Of a stretch of 29,492 bases of DNA, positions 15,770-24,200 are shown in pieces; the first letter of the stretch is position 1; every line of letters begins with the position of its first letter. Source of the DNA: UMGS1124 sp045541255 (GTDB taxonomy: Bacteria; Bacillota_I; Bacilli_A; RF39; UBA660); contig JAZQIU010000030.1 in the NCBI GenBank assembly GCA_045541255.1, positions 1-29,492 on the forward strand. Reading direction: 5' to 3'. The translations under genes were made by a program, and so were the position numbers. The notes below the pieces were generated by a model, which saw nothing but the letters and a program-made list of their open reading frames with translations, was not told where the DNA came from and searched no databases.

Positions 15770-16774
15770 ATGAAAAAAGTAGCAATAAATGGATTTGGAA
15801 GAATTGGAAGACTTGCATTTAGATTAATCGCTGAAGAAAGTGATATAGAAGTAGTTGCAATAAATGATTTGACAAATGCAGAAGAATTGGCGTATTACTT
15901 AAAATATGATACTAATCATAGAAGTTTTGAAGTTGAAAATATAAGTTTTGAAGATAATTATATTATTTATAAAAATAAAAAAATTAAAGTTTATAGTGAA
16001 AAAGACCCAAGTTTACTACCATGGAGAGAAGAAAATATTGATGTTGTACTAGAATGTACAGGGCTATTTACTAAGTTAGAAGATGCATATAAACATATAG
16101 TAGCAGGTGCAAAACATGTTATAATTTCAGCCCCTGGAAAAGGTAATATAAAAACTATAGTATATGGTGTAAATGATGATATATTAGACGGAACTGAAAC
16201 AGTTATAAGTGCGGCAAGTTGTACAACTAATTGTTTAGCACCGATAGTTGATATTTTAAACAAAGAATATGGAATAGTTAAAGGATTTATGACAACTGTT
16301 CATGCTATTACTAATGATCAATCCACACTAGATGTTCCTCATAAAAAAGGTATAAACTCTAGAAGAGGCAGAGCAGCAAGTTTAAATATAATTCCAGCTA
16401 GCACTGGAGCAGCAAGTGCGATAGGAAAAGTTATTCCAGAACTTGAAGGGAAATTAGATGGTGGTGCATTTAGGGTTCCAGTAGGGGATGGCTCAGTAGT
16501 TGATTTAACTCTTGAGTTGGAAAAGAATACCACTGCTGAAGAAATAAATAAATTATTCGAGAATAAAGCAACTGATTATATAAAATTTACAATGGATCCA
16601 GTTGTTTCGAGTGATATATTAGGAGCAAGATGTGGTTCATTAGTTGATGGTTTATCAACAAAAGTATTAAATGTAGATGATAAACAATTAGTAAAAGTAG
16701 TAGCTTGGTATGATAATGAAATGAGTTATACTTCACAAATGATAAAAACAATGAAAGTGTTATTGAAAAAATAA
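15770..16774 (+). CDS. gap: Glyceraldehyde-3-phosphate dehydrogenase (NAD type)
   Basis: This 334-residue cytoplasmic enzyme of glycolysis oxidises glyceraldehyde 3-phosphate to 1,3-bisphosphoglycerate. INGFGRIGR at 6-14 is the nucleotide-binding loop. Asp33 (INDLT) marks preference for NAD. The catalytic Cys151 lies in SCTTNCLAP, and TTVHAITNDQ holds the catalytic His. The C-terminal WYDNEMSYT motif is complete. The length is standard. The ribosome binding site AAGGTGATGAA overlaps the stop region of the upstream kinase gene. A terminator hairpin begins inside its last codons. It is not linked to pgk or tpi here. Confidence 0.97.
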   Translation: MKKVAINGFGRIGRLAFRLIAEESDIEVVAINDLTNAEELAYYLKYDTNHRSFEVENISFEDNYIIYKNKKIKVYSEKDPSLLPWREENIDVVLECTGLFTKLEDAYKHIVAGAKHVIISAPGKGNIKTIVYGVNDDILDGTETVISAASCTTNCLAPIVDILNKEYGIVKGFMTTVHAITNDQSTLDVPHKKGINSRRGRAASLNIIPASTGAASAIGKVIPELEGKLDGGAFRVPVGDGSVVDLTLELEKNTTAEEINKLFENKATDYIKFTMDPVVSSDILGARCGSLVDGLSTKVLNVDDKQLVKVVAWYDNEMSYTSQMIKTMKVLLKK

Positions 16775-16787
16775 TACTTTTTTATTT
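16755..16787 (+). terminator. Terminator of the kinase-gap operon
   Basis: The arms 16755-16764 and 16770-16779 pair over 10 bp with one G-U pair and a GAAAA loop, then TTTT-A-TTT. It overlaps the gap stop codon. Confidence 0.7.
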
Positions 16788-16817
16788 ACAAATTTTAAAA
16801 AAAGTATTCTATATAAA

Positions 16818-16847
16818 TTGACTATCACATAAAAAATATGTTATTAT
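16818..16847 (+). promoter_or_regulatory. Promoter of surface-protein paralog 2
   Basis: TTGACT (16818-16823), 18 bases, then TATTAT (16842-16847). The stretch from the -10 to the ATG closely resembles that before the protease gene at 21284 (TATAGTAT followed by GTGAT). Confidence 0.6.
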
Positions 16848-16872
16848 TGATATAGTATAAGAGTGTGATAAT

Positions 16873-18375
16873 ATGAATAGAAAAACTTCAATTATTATTA
16901 GCATAACAGGTATCACAATAATTGCACTAATATTAATAAGTTTTACATACGGCTATTATTTAACGAGAATAGATGGTAATGAAAACTCTAAAAGTGTTAG
17001 TATTACAATAGGAGAGATGAGTGTTAACTATACTGATTTATCTCAAGAAACATTAAGTGCTATAATAGAACCTGGTTATGAAACATATAAAATGTTTACT
17101 GTAGAAAATACAGGTAATGTGCGAGGAATTTATTCTATATATTTAACAGATGTTATAAATGAGTTCGTAAGAACAGATGATATAGAATATACTTTGTATA
17201 GAAAACTAAATGATTCTATTGAAGAATTAAATGATGAAGATATAATTGCGACTGGTAAATTTCCAAAAACAAATGCTTATATTATAACAAATGAAATTTT
17301 AGAAAATCCTAATGATTATTATACATACGCTCTTAAAATAACTTATATAAATTCAACAGAAAATCAAAATGAAGATCAAGGTCATACTTTTAGTGGTAAA
17401 GTAGAAATACATGCAATACCAACAAGTCCTTATGAAACAGGAACTTTAGCAAATGCAATTTTTAACAATTCGGTAAAACCAACAACAGAAGAAGTAAATA
17501 AAGGATATGCAACATTTACCGCTCCAACATTAACGCAAGTTGCATTTGAAATAAACAATGAAACCGAGTCAATATTATCATCAACTAACGATGAATATGG
17601 AACATCATATTATTATAGAGGAGCAGTAAAAAATAACTACTTAACATTTAATAATATGTGTTGGAGAATTGTACGTATCGAAGGCGATGGTGCAATAAAA
17701 ATTGTCCTAGCTGATGATGAAGCAGGTTGTAGTGCATCAACATTGACTAAAACAGACAGTGCCTTTATAGGTGCTGGAAACTATGGATACGATGAGAACA
17801 ATAAAGCAGATTATGAAAATAGTCAAAATAGAACAACAAGTATGAAATATAAATTTAACGAATGGTTTAATACTAATTTATCAAATGTATCAAATAAATT
17901 AAAAACAACAACAATATGTATAGGAGAAACATCAAATAAATATGATGATAGTGGAAACTTATTAACTGACTCGCAAGCCAATGAATTAGGGTATTGGTAT
18001 TATGATAATTATAAGAGATTAAATAATGATAAAACAGCCTCACTAGTATGTAATTCTCATGGTGGCAGAACAACCAGTACACAAATCTACCCGTTGACAG
18101 CAGATGAAGTAGTTTATGCAGGAGGAAAAATACAAGAAACAAATTATACTTATTTTTTAATAGAAAATGCAACAAGTGATTATTGGTGGACGCTCTCACC
18201 AGTTGGTTTTAATGGTAACGTTGATTACATATTCCGCGTTGATTACGATGGCTGTTTAAGCCCTGGCGACTATGTGACTACTGAATATAATTTACGTCCC
18301 GCCGTTTCTTTAGTATCTAGTACATTAATATTAAGTGGAGATGGAAGTATAAATAATCCTTATACAATAAAATAG
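16873..18375 (+). CDS. SipW-signal-type surface protein with candidate hypervariable C-terminus (paralog 2)
   Basis: This 500-residue protein starts MNRKTS, then a hydrophobic segment (7-27) and FTYGYYLTRIDGN, the same type of export signal as the gene at 10780. Residues about 35-180 resemble a TasA-like beta domain (FTVENTGN). From about 190 it shares with paralog 1 GTLANAIFNNS, YYYRG, CWRIVRIEGDG, a DEVVYAGG segment and the C-terminal YWWTLSP ... LRPAVSL domain. That terminal domain has the look of C-type-lectin/formylglycine-enzyme-like folds. Residues 444-473 are written mostly in codons ending in C or T and LRPAV in high-GC codons, unlike the rest of the gene (see the separate entry). 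Probably surface-exposed ligand binding; the ligand is unknown. The next gene begins seven bases after its stop. Confidence 0.75.
   Translation: MNRKTSIIISITGITIIALILISFTYGYYLTRIDGNENSKSVSITIGEMSVNYTDLSQETLSAIIEPGYETYKMFTVENTGNVRGIYSIYLTDVINEFVRTDDIEYTLYRKLNDSIEELNDEDIIATGKFPKTNAYIITNEILENPNDYYTYALKITYINSTENQNEDQGHTFSGKVEIHAIPTSPYETGTLANAIFNNSVKPTTEEVNKGYATFTAPTLTQVAFEINNETESILSSTNDEYGTSYYYRGAVKNNYLTFNNMCWRIVRIEGDGAIKIVLADDEAGCSASTLTKTDSAFIGAGNYGYDENNKADYENSQNRTTSMKYKFNEWFNTNLSNVSNKLKTTTICIGETSNKYDDSGNLLTDSQANELGYWYYDNYKRLNNDKTASLVCNSHGGRTTSTQIYPLTADEVVYAGGKIQETNYTYFLIENATSDYWWTLSPVGFNGNVDYIFRVDYDGCLSPGDYVTTEYNLRPAVSLVSSTLILSGDGSINNPYTIK
18181..18315 (+). other. Candidate diversity-generating-retroelement variable region
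   Basis: This 3' part of paralog 2 is about 43% G+C over 18181-18310, against about 34% in the preceding 120 bases. Of the 30 codons for residues 444-473, 26 end in C or T, as expected if AAY codons of a template were rewritten at adenines. Valine is GTT or GTG here rather than the usual GTA. The invariant LRPAV is written TTA CGT CCC GCC GTT, a GC-rich block where the homing signal (IMH) of a DGR would sit. No reverse transcriptase or template repeat is in the window, so this is inference from codon pattern and domain type. Confidence 0.5.
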
Positions 18376-18381
18376 GTGGAT

Positions 18382-18801
18382 ATGAAAATAAAAGTTTACA
18401 TAATGCATTCTGAAAAGATTGATTACAAAGAAGAAATTTATAAACCTCTTCTTGAAAAAGGTTTAATGAATGATTATTTTCTAATACTGCCATTAAGTGA
18501 AAAATATAAGGCTAGTTATATAAAAGAATTGTTAACTGATAGTGATTTAGTTATATGCGATTTAACAAGTTTTAATTTCTTTGCAAATTTAGAATTAAAG
18601 GCAGCAAAAAAATTAAACAAAACAATTTATTATTTTATAAATACTAATGACAAATTATTAAAAAAATATAAAGAAGTAAATGTTTATAAAGATAAAGAAG
18701 AATTTAGTGAATTAGTTAAAACGTTATTAGATTCTTTAAATAAAAAAGAAATATTATTAAAAAGAGAAAATATATATTGTTTAGGTAAAATCCAAAAATA
18801 A
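18382..18801 (+). CDS. Small alpha/beta protein resembling nucleoside 2-deoxyribosyltransferase-like/TIR-like folds
   Basis: This 139-residue soluble protein begins with a beta strand (MKIKVYIMHSE). It has a central motif SDLVICDLTSFNFFANLELKAAKKLNKTIYYF (split here: SDLVICDLTS, FFANLELKAA, KKLNKTIYYF). A strand ending in Asp, then a Glu in a helix, then a strand resembles nucleoside 2-deoxyribosyltransferase and related nucleotide-sugar-binding folds, where that Glu is catalytic. I could not match it to a named family with certainty. AGGTGG at 18374-18379 overlaps the stop of paralog 2, so it is translated right behind it and probably in the same operon. A functional link to the surface protein is unproven. 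Confidence 0.55.
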   Translation: MKIKVYIMHSEKIDYKEEIYKPLLEKGLMNDYFLILPLSEKYKASYIKELLTDSDLVICDLTSFNFFANLELKAAKKLNKTIYYFINTNDKLLKKYKEVNVYKDKEEFSELVKTLLDSLNKKEILLKRENIYCLGKIQK

Positions 18802-18803
18802 TA

Positions 18804-18832
18804 TTTATTCTTTTTTTTTTATATGATAAAAT
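18804..18832 (+). promoter_or_regulatory. Possible promoter of the GH31 gene
   Basis: An extended -10 (TGA followed by TAAAAT, 18827-18832) lies 17 bases after a weak -35 (TTTATT, 18804-18809). A run of eleven bases of T and C lies between. Support is modest. Confidence 0.35.
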
Positions 18833-18853
18833 TAATATAATAAAGGTGATAAT

Positions 18854-21199
18854 ATGAATAGTACAAATATTATACAAGGTAAAAATTATAGATTTACAAT
18901 ACTTAGTGAAATATTAGTAAGAATGGAATATAGTGAAACAGGAGAATTCTTAGATGAATATACAGAACTTGTACGAAATAGGAATTTTTCTGTACCTAAA
19001 TTTAAAGTAGAGCAAGATGAAAGATTTTTAATAATAGAAACGGACTATTTTAGATTAGAATATGCAAAAGAGAAAAGCTTTGGAGGTACTAAATTAGTTC
19101 CAGAACAAAATTTAAAAGTATTATTAAAAGGGACAGATAAATATTGGTATTATAATCATATAGAAGCAAGAAATTTTAAATCGATAGGTTATAGTTTAGA
19201 TAATATTGAAAATGTTACTTTAAATAATAAAGGATTATATTCTACAGATGGTTTTGTAAGTATAGATGATTCCAATTCTTTAATTATAAAAAATGATGAA
19301 TTCTATCAAAGAAATGTAAAAGAAATAGATTTATATTTATTTATGTATAAAAGAGATTTTGGTCTAGTTTTAAGAGATTACTTTACATTAACTAATAAAC
19401 CTACTATGATACCTCGATATATGTTTGGTAATATATGGAATAAAGATACCTATTATACAGATCAAAATATAAAAGATTTAATAAATAAATTTAATAAAAA
19501 TAATATACCAATTAATTACATTTTACTTGGGAATAACTGGCATAGCAAAACAGGACATGAATATGGTTTAAGTTGGAATAATGATTTATTTATAGATTTC
19601 ACTAAATTTATAGATTATTTAAAAATAAAAAATATATATTTAGGTATAACTATTAATCCTAATATTATTAGTAACAAAGAAAAAAACTTTGAAGAATTCA
19701 TTAATAATACAAAAGGTGAGAATAAAGAATTAATTCCGTTAAATGTATATAATAAAAATATAATGGATAACTATTTTAATTCCTTTATTGAACCACTAAT
19801 TAATAATGGTGTTAATGGTTTATTAATTGATTATAACAATATAAAAGATTTATATACTTTAAGAGTATTAAATTATTATCACTCATTATATTTTAAAAAT
19901 AAAAAATTAAAAAACCCTTTATTAAGTAGAAATGGTTTAGTTAATACACATACTTCTAATAGTATTTATACAGGTAAAACTTTAGTTAGTTGGAAAGTAT
20001 TAAATTCTTTACCAGAATATATTTCTAGTGCTTGTAATAATGGAATAAGTTTTATATCAAATGATATAGGTGGATATCATGGCGGTATAGAAGATGATGA
20101 ATTATATAGAAGATATATACAATTCGGAACATATAGTCCAATATTAAGATTATCAAGTGCAAGCAGTCATTATTATAAAAGAGAACCTTGGAATTGGGAT
20201 ATGCATACACTTAGTATTGTTTCTTATTATTTAAGATTTAGAGCGATGTTAATACCTTATTTATATACAGAAGCATATCATTATACTGAAACTGGTATTC
20301 CATTAATACAACCAATATATTATAATTATCCAGAAGTATATGACGAAATAGAATATAGAAATGAATACTATCTAGGAAAAAGCTTATTCGTATGTCCTAT
20401 AACAAAACCGAAAGATTTAATAATGAATAGGACTATACAAAAAATGTTTTTACCAAATGGAATTTGGTATGATTTTAAAACAGGGATAAAATATATAGGT
20501 AATAAAAGATATATATCATTTTATAAAGATGAAGATTATCCGGTATTTGCAACACAAGGAAGTATAATACCTCTTGCTATGTTAAATGAAGATAATTTAA
20601 ATAGTTCTAAAAATCCAGATGGATTTGAAATTCATATATTCCCTGGCAAATCAAACACTTATACTTTATATGAAGATGATGGAATAACAACAACTAAAGA
20701 AAAATATGTAAAAACAATAATAGATTATAATTATATGTTAAATAATTATACAGTTATAATTAGACAGGATATAACTGATTCTACAATAATTCCTAATATA
20801 AGATCGTATAAAATTAAGTTTAGAAATACAAGATTACCAAATGATATAAGTATATATTTAGGTGAAGATAGATTAGAAAGTTATGAATATTATTTAGATG
20901 AAAATGATTTTATACTTGAAATTAATAGGGTAAATTCTTATAAACAAATTACGATAAATTGTAAAGGTCAAGATATAGAAATAGATTCAGTAAGAATAAT
21001 AAATAAAGATATAGATGATATTATTAGTGATTTAAAAATAGAAACAACTCTAAAAAGTAAAGTTGCTAGCATTATGTTTAGCGATCAAGAAATAAAAAGA
21101 AAAAGAATAGAAATAAGAAAATTAAAGAAGAATGGTTTAAATCCAAGATATATAAATATGTTCTTAAAGTTACTAGAATATTTAGAAGAAAATATATAA
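18854..21199 (+). CDS. Glycoside hydrolase family 31 homolog with altered acid/base residue
   Basis: This 781-residue protein has the GH31 layout: N-terminal beta-sandwich (about 1-185), (beta/alpha)8 barrel from about 190 to 480, then C-terminal beta domains with FPGKSNTYTLYEDDG near 600. Family members cleave alpha-glucosides, alpha-xylosides or related sugars. The nucleophile Asp326 is present in LLIDYNN (family: W-I-D-M-N-E). NDIGGYHGG at 403-411 and FGTYSPILRLSS are conserved. The segment LLSRNGLVNTHTSNSIYTGK aligns without gaps to the region of human acid alpha-glucosidase ending in WTGD, placing Lys375 where the acid/base Asp should be. Activity may be lost or altered. No signal peptide, so cytoplasmic. 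It stands alone, between a weak promoter and a good terminator. The last 60 residues are Lys/Arg-rich and helical. Confidence 0.85.
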   Translation: MNSTNIIQGKNYRFTILSEILVRMEYSETGEFLDEYTELVRNRNFSVPKFKVEQDERFLIIETDYFRLEYAKEKSFGGTKLVPEQNLKVLLKGTDKYWYYNHIEARNFKSIGYSLDNIENVTLNNKGLYSTDGFVSIDDSNSLIIKNDEFYQRNVKEIDLYLFMYKRDFGLVLRDYFTLTNKPTMIPRYMFGNIWNKDTYYTDQNIKDLINKFNKNNIPINYILLGNNWHSKTGHEYGLSWNNDLFIDFTKFIDYLKIKNIYLGITINPNIISNKEKNFEEFINNTKGENKELIPLNVYNKNIMDNYFNSFIEPLINNGVNGLLIDYNNIKDLYTLRVLNYYHSLYFKNKKLKNPLLSRNGLVNTHTSNSIYTGKTLVSWKVLNSLPEYISSACNNGISFISNDIGGYHGGIEDDELYRRYIQFGTYSPILRLSSASSHYYKREPWNWDMHTLSIVSYYLRFRAMLIPYLYTEAYHYTETGIPLIQPIYYNYPEVYDEIEYRNEYYLGKSLFVCPITKPKDLIMNRTIQKMFLPNGIWYDFKTGIKYIGNKRYISFYKDEDYPVFATQGSIIPLAMLNEDNLNSSKNPDGFEIHIFPGKSNTYTLYEDDGITTTKEKYVKTIIDYNYMLNNYTVIIRQDITDSTIIPNIRSYKIKFRNTRLPNDISIYLGEDRLESYEYYLDENDFILEINRVNSYKQITINCKGQDIEIDSVRIINKDIDDIISDLKIETTLKSKVASIMFSDQEIKRKRIEIRKLKKNGLNPRYINMFLKLLEYLEENI

Positions 21200-21200
21200 A

Positions 21201-21228
21201 AAATAGTATAGAAAAATACTATTTTTTT
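21201..21228 (+). terminator. Terminator of the GH31 gene
   Basis: AAATAGTAT (21201-21209) pairs with ATACTATTT (21216-21224), a 6-base loop, then T residues to 21228. Confidence 0.85.
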
Positions 21229-21229
21229 A

Positions 21230-21273
21230 TTTACCATACATTAATTTTTTAGTATAATTGTTATAGTATGGTA
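21230..21273 (+). promoter_or_regulatory. Promoter with flanking inverted repeat before the protease-cohesin operon
   Basis: TTTACC (21230-21235), 17 bases, TATAAT (21253-21258). TACCATAC (21232-21239) and its exact inverse GTATGGTA (21266-21273) lie on either side of the -10, the left arm overlapping the -35 and the right arm lying past the expected start. This could be an operator pair or a coincidence. Confidence 0.5.
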
Positions 21274-21283
21274 GTGATTTAAT

Positions 21284-24200
21284 ATGGTAAAAAAAATAAG
21301 TGTTTTAATTATATGTTTATTTGTTTTTAATATAAATGTGTATGCTTTAGAAAATGAAATGAAAATAAATCCTGAATGGCTTAATTATATGAAATTGAGT
21401 AACGAAGACAAAGAAAAATATGAAGCTATTCCAGAAAAATATATTTATGATTATGTAAATGATAATAAAAACATATTAAAAACATACAGTGTCAGAGATT
21501 ATGTATTTGCAGATGAAACATTATCAAATTATTTTACTCTTTTAGATTATAATGATAAAAAGTATGTTAACTCATCTAAAAAAAATCAAAGCTCTTTAGG
21601 GTTGTGCTGGTCATTTGGAGCAATAGGAAGCGCAGAATCTAACATGCTTTTAAATGGTGTTAAAGGTTTAGAGGAAGCAATTGAATCATGTGACGAAAAT
21701 GATATAACAAGTTTAGCATGCGCTTATAAAAAAGATAAAGAAACTAATGATGCTTATTCTTCAGGTACGGCAACAGAACTTGCGACATTTTCAGATCGTA
21801 TTGCTGACTATATAACTTCTAAACCTAAAGACGCAAAAGCATATAATAGAACAGGGACTTATACAGTAATTACAGAAGGATATAATCCTTATACTACAAA
21901 TAGAACTTTTGGTTCTGGAGGAAATTTTTCAACTGTTGGGAAGTTATATTCTTATGGTATTTCACCAACTCGAACTTTAAATGAATGGGCTAGTTACAAC
22001 ACTAACTTAACAGAAATGTCTTTAAGTCAAGTATATGATAGTGTAGATAATATTTATCAAGTGACTGATTATTATAATTATCCTAGTGCTCCAAGTAATG
22101 CAACAGCAAAAGAAGAATGGATAGAGAATTTAAAAAAGAATGTTATGAAATATGGCTCTGTGTATGTTAGCACCGTAGCTCCACAATCGTCATCAGCTAG
22201 ATCATGCTATTATTATGATACAAAATATAATATAGATGGACAAAAACAATATATACATTTAATTAATTACGATGGAAATTGTGGAAGTGGGTCTTTAGGT
22301 TGGCATGCAATGCAAATAATTGGATGGGATGATGATTATACTTTCGGATATTGTAAAATTAATAATACATCTTCAGGAAATTATACTAAAGAAACATGTG
22401 AAGCAGCTGGAAATATTTGGACAGAAGGAAAAGGAGCATGGATATTAAAGAATTCATGGGGAAGTACAAAAACTTATCCATATCTATCTTACCAATCAAA
22501 AGGTTTATCAATTAGTGGAGTAAGAGAAGTAAGTGTTAAAAATTATGATTATGGATATAATAGTTTATCAGCACTTTTATATCAAACTTCTTCAAGAGTG
22601 ACACTAAATGGAAAAATAGCTTATGAAAAGATTTATAGATACAAAAAATCTTCTAACACAGAATATTTAACAGGTGTAAATGTAACATATAATAGTAATA
22701 ATAGTGATTATCAAGTTTATATTAGTAGTGATGGTGAAATTTATGACTTGATAAGTGAAGGCAAAGTAGACTATACAGGATTAAGAACTTATACAGTTGA
22801 TAATAAAAAATTAGATGGAGATTATTTTTATGTAAAAGTTATTAATTCTAGTGTTGGGTCAGTAAACGCATTTACGAAGAGTTCTTGTAGTATTGATAAC
22901 ACTTGTAATAATGAACCTAATATTGAAACTGTTACTGAACAAAAAACATACGAAGAAGGTACTAAAACATTTAATATTTTTACTCAAACTCAAAACCTAA
23001 AAAGTGGTACAAAATTATCTTATAAAATTTACAATAGCAAAAATGAAGATATAACAAATTTATTTAGTATTCCAGAAACATATGTCATAAAAGGTATGGA
23101 TAAAGTTAAAATAACAACTTCAACAGAATTAGACTCTGGAAAATATATTTTAAAAACATCTTCAAATGATATAACATACGAAACAGACTTTTATATTTTA
23201 GGTGAAGAAATAACGTTAAGTTTAAAATCACCAGAAATTATATATTTAGACGATTCAAATGTAAGAATTACACCAGAAATCTCTAGTACTATCGGAATAA
23301 ACAAATATATATGGAGTAGTAGCAATAAAGAAGTTGCTGATGTGGATGATAACGGGAATTTAACACTAAATAATAGTGGTAAAACGACAATTAATTTAAC
23401 TTTAGATACATATACTGGTGAAGTATCTAGTGAAATAGAAATTATTGTATATAAAAAAATAAACAAAATTGATGATTTTATAGATGCTTTAGTTGATGGT
23501 GATAATTATAGAGCATACTATTTAACAAAAGATTTAGACTTCAATGGAATAAATTTTGAAGAATATAATTTAGCAAATATTTTTAATAGTATTGTAGAAG
23601 GAAATTATTATACACTAAAAAATATAGAGAAAGATACAGCATTATTTTCTTATATTGAAAATGCTGAGATAAGAAATATAAAAATAATGGATTCTGAGTT
23701 TACAGGAGAAGAGTTTGCTGGAAGTCTAGTAGGTGTTTCAGATAATTCAATAATAAGCGGTATATATAATGAAGCAACTATAAATGGTAAGAGTATTGCC
23801 GGTGGAGTAGTTGGTATGGCTATTGATTCAATTATTAGTGAAACATATAATGGCGGAAATGTATCGATAATTACTGACGAAAATATTACTTATATAGGAG
23901 GAATTGTCGGTAAAAGTATTGGTTCAACCATAAATGATAGTTACAATACTGGAAAAATAACATCAAACATAAAAAAAGATAACACAACTGAAACAGAAAC
24001 AGCTTGTTATGCATCAGGAATCATTGGAGAATCAACTGATACTTATTTAAAAAACACATATAATACTGGTATAGTATCTGCAGAATCAAACACTGAAACA
24101 AAATATATATTTAAAAGTGGTTTAACCAATGATTTTAGTCATATAACAAATTCATATTATTTACATGATGATAATTATAATATGGTTGAAGAAAGTTTGG

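Noticed and set aside
16773..16808. Long A/T hairpin after gap (AATACTTTTTT with AAAAAAGTATT)
   Set aside because: It has a 14-base loop and no T tract after it; the hairpin at 16755-16787 is a better terminator.
10780..21199. Reverse transcriptase, Avd gene or template repeat for the candidate DGR
   Set aside because: None of the genes has reverse transcriptase motifs (such as YADD), and I found no second copy of the 18181-18315 sequence in the window; the small gene at 18382 is alpha/beta, not the helical Avd.
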